This document shows positions 62,626 through 64,000 of a DNA stretch of 64,000 bases, piece by piece. Under the pieces are notes generated by a model that searched no databases, had not been told where the DNA came from, and saw only the letters and a program-made list of their open reading frames with translations. The position numbers and the translations under genes were made by a program. The stretch comes from Gammaproteobacteria bacterium. Lineage in GTDB: Bacteria > Pseudomonadota > Gammaproteobacteria > Pseudomonadales > Azotimanducaceae. Where the stretch lies: positions 1-64,000 of the forward strand of contig JABIZD010000041.1 in the NCBI GenBank assembly GCA_018666555.1. Reading direction: 5' to 3'. Positions within the stretch are counted from its first letter, which is position 1; the number at the start of each line of letters is the position of its first letter.

Positions 62626-63936
62626 TTAGTGCGCAGCATGAAGCCATTCCATGGCCAGATTGCTCAGTGCCTTTATCCCTATCGGCAAGGCCCTGTCATT
62701 GACATAAAAATAAGGCGAATGATTGGTCGCTACGGGTACTGAAGGATCATCATGGGCCACCCCAAGCGCGAAGAACAAACCTGGTATTTCGTTAGCGTAA
62801 AAAGAAAAATCCTCCGCCCCCATATAGGGTTTGACTACTAAAGCAGCGCCATCCAAAGCGGTCCGTTGCAACACCGGACTCATAACCTGGGTCAGTTCGG
62901 CATCATTAAAAGTCACGGGATAGCCAAGATCAATGGAGACCAGGGCTTTTGCTCCCATACTCTTAGCGGCCTGCTCTACAGTCTGCTTTATCATCACCTG
63001 GACCTGTTTTCGCATTTCCGGGTCTAGGGTACGAATCGTGCCGGTCAATTTAACTTTTTCCGGGATAATATTGCCTCTGTTTCCACCCTGGATAGAACCG
63101 ATGGTAACGACCGCGGGAGCCTGACTAATATCCAGTTGCCTGCTGACCACCGTTTGCAGGGCGTTGATTACCTGCGCCGCTGCGGTTATCGGGTCCACTC
63201 CGCCCCAGGGCATAGAACCATGGGCCTGCTTCCCGATAACTTCTATTTCGAGGAAGTCAGCTGCCGCCATAAAACCATCTGACTTATACATGATTGCCCC
63301 GGTGGGGCCAGGAAACACGTGCAGGCCGAAGATGGCTCCCGGCGCATATTGCCCGCTAAGCACACCCTCTTTGATCATTAGCTGAGCCCCACCTTCCTCG
63401 CCGGGAGGTGGTCCCTCCTCTGCTGGCTGGAAAATAAATTTGACGTTCCCGGGAATGCGCGCTTTCATCGCCGACAATACTTCGGCAACACCCAGCAGTA
63501 TGGCCATGTGAGCATCATGACCACAGGCATGCATAACACCCGTTTCAGTACCCTGCCATAAAGTCGTTACCTTGGAGGCAAATGGCAGACCGGTCTTTTC
63601 CGAGACAGGCAAACCATCCATATCTGCGCGCAGAGCGACTGTTGGCCCCTTCATCCCACCTTTTAGGACCGCAACCACTCCCGTATGGGCAACTCCTTGC
63701 TGTATATCATCGAACCCTAGACGATTCAGCTCGTTAACAATTTTCCTGGCGGTATTAAATTCCCGGTTACCCAGCTCTGGATGGGCATGGAACCAGTGCC
63801 GGTTATCAATTACCTGAGGTAAAGCATCCTCTGTCAGCTGTTCTATTTGTTCCTGCCAATCAGCACCGATTGCCGGCCTGACCACCAGCGCCAAGGCCAA
63901 CAACCCGGCTATAACGGTAAATTTGATACTGTGCAT
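62626..63936 (-). CDS. Exported M20-family amidohydrolase
   Basis: A 436-residue metal-dependent amidohydrolase with a signal peptide (about 1-24, core GLLALALVVRPAIG). The metal-ligand motifs are VALRADMDGLPV near 94-105, HACGHDAHMAILLG near 135-148, FQPAEEGPPPGEEGGAQ near 170-186, and YMGAEDFSFYANEIPG near 384-399. The order and spacing are those of M20D enzymes such as hippurate and N-acyl-amino-acid hydrolases. It should act in the periplasm on N-acyl amides or amino-acid conjugates. The start has AGAGGGG five bases upstream. The esterase gene follows 46 bases downstream and is probably co-transcribed. Confidence 0.92.
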   Translation of the reverse strand: MHSIKFTVIAGLLALALVVRPAIGADWQEQIEQLTEDALPQVIDNRHWFHAHPELGNREFNTARKIVNELNRLGFDDIQQGVAHTGVVAVLKGGMKGPTVALRADMDGLPVSEKTGLPFASKVTTLWQGTETGVMHACGHDAHMAILLGVAEVLSAMKARIPGNVKFIFQPAEEGPPPGEEGGAQLMIKEGVLSGQYAPGAIFGLHVFPGPTGAIMYKSDGFMAAADFLEIEVIGKQAHGSMPWGGVDPITAAAQVINALQTVVSRQLDISQAPAVVTIGSIQGGNRGNIIPEKVKLTGTIRTLDPEMRKQVQVMIKQTVEQAAKSMGAKALVSIDLGYPVTFNDAELTQVMSPVLQRTALDGAALVVKPYMGAEDFSFYANEIPGLFFALGVAHDDPSVPVATNHSPYFYVNDRALPIGIKALSNLAMEWLHAAH

Positions 63937-64000
63937 ACAACCCCTCTTTACATTTTCGAACCTAATTTGCAGCCCGGTTTGACACGTTCAGTCACTTAGC

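Noticed and set aside
1-64000. tRNA, rRNA, insertion sequence or prophage
   Set aside because: No tRNA arm patterns, rRNA text, transposase, integrase or phage structural genes were recognised anywhere in the window.

Overview
The window reads as a piece of chromosome from a heterotrophic, probably marine, gammaproteobacterium. This is inferred from the gene families, since there is no rRNA, tRNA or other phylogenetic marker here. It carries a CYP153-type alkane hydroxylase, phytanoyl-CoA dioxygenases, a haloalkane-dehalogenase-like hydrolase, a PQQ alcohol dehydrogenase, a Baeyer-Villiger-type monooxygenase, F420-type LLM oxidoreductases, a class III CoA transferase, several SDR enzymes and several non-antibiotic phosphotransferases. 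That set fits open-ocean oligotrophs that live on lipids, hydrocarbons and other small hydrophobic molecules. No phage, transposon, integron or CRISPR array was found. Genes change strand often, and most sit in one- to three-gene units.

Layout. 0-5 kb: a PhyH dioxygenase cut by the left edge, a drastically shortened old-yellow-enzyme/FadH relic, an SDR, a glycosyltransferase-like protein, an enoyl-CoA hydratase/isomerase and an alpha/beta hydrolase. 5-12 kb: three 29-bp tandem repeats in front of a haloalkane-dehalogenase-like gene, an ABC exporter, a GDPD/alcohol dehydrogenase pair and an amidase. 12-20 kb: a DEAD-box helicase, CYP153, a penicillin-acylase-type lipoprotein, an ecdysteroid-kinase-like phosphotransferase and an LLM oxidoreductase. 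20-29 kb: an unrecognised helical protein, an SDR, a DUF5690 transporter overlapping a PAF-acetylhydrolase-like gene, a pentapeptide protein, a VOC protein, a second phosphotransferase, a Gfo/Idh/MocA oxidoreductase and a NIPSNAP protein. 29.6-31.4 kb: a tight three-gene stator-like operon, the most interesting locus. 31-42.5 kb: PQQ dehydrogenase, CoA transferase, an exported exonuclease-like protein, cupin, PhyH, a 5'-nucleotidase/SDR pair and an amidase. 42.5-51.8 kb: BVMO, an RND efflux pair and a USP-like/ion transporter pair. 52-64 kb: an exported metalloprotease, a glutamate-synthase-like flavoprotein, an LLM oxidoreductase, a phosphatase-like exported protein, an MDR reductase, a beta-lactamase-fold hydrolase, a third phosphotransferase, an esterase and an exported M20 amidohydrolase.

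How they may work together (inference). The oxygenases (CYP153, PhyH, BVMO), dehydrogenases (PQQ-ADH, zinc ADH, SDRs), CoA-handling enzymes (CaiB-type transferase, enoyl-CoA hydratase) and hydrolases could activate and funnel aliphatic or terpenoid-like compounds into beta-oxidation, while the RND and ABC pumps export toxic amphiphiles. No single pathway operon is visible, so this is a catabolic gene neighbourhood and not a defined cluster.

The best candidate for an undescribed system is the 29590-31425 operon. It encodes a four-helix MotA/TolQ-like channel subunit, a MotB/ExbD-like subunit with the expected membrane aspartate but a DUF2135-like beta domain in place of a peptidoglycan-binding domain, and a two-helix membrane protein of unknown family, all with overlapping reading frames.
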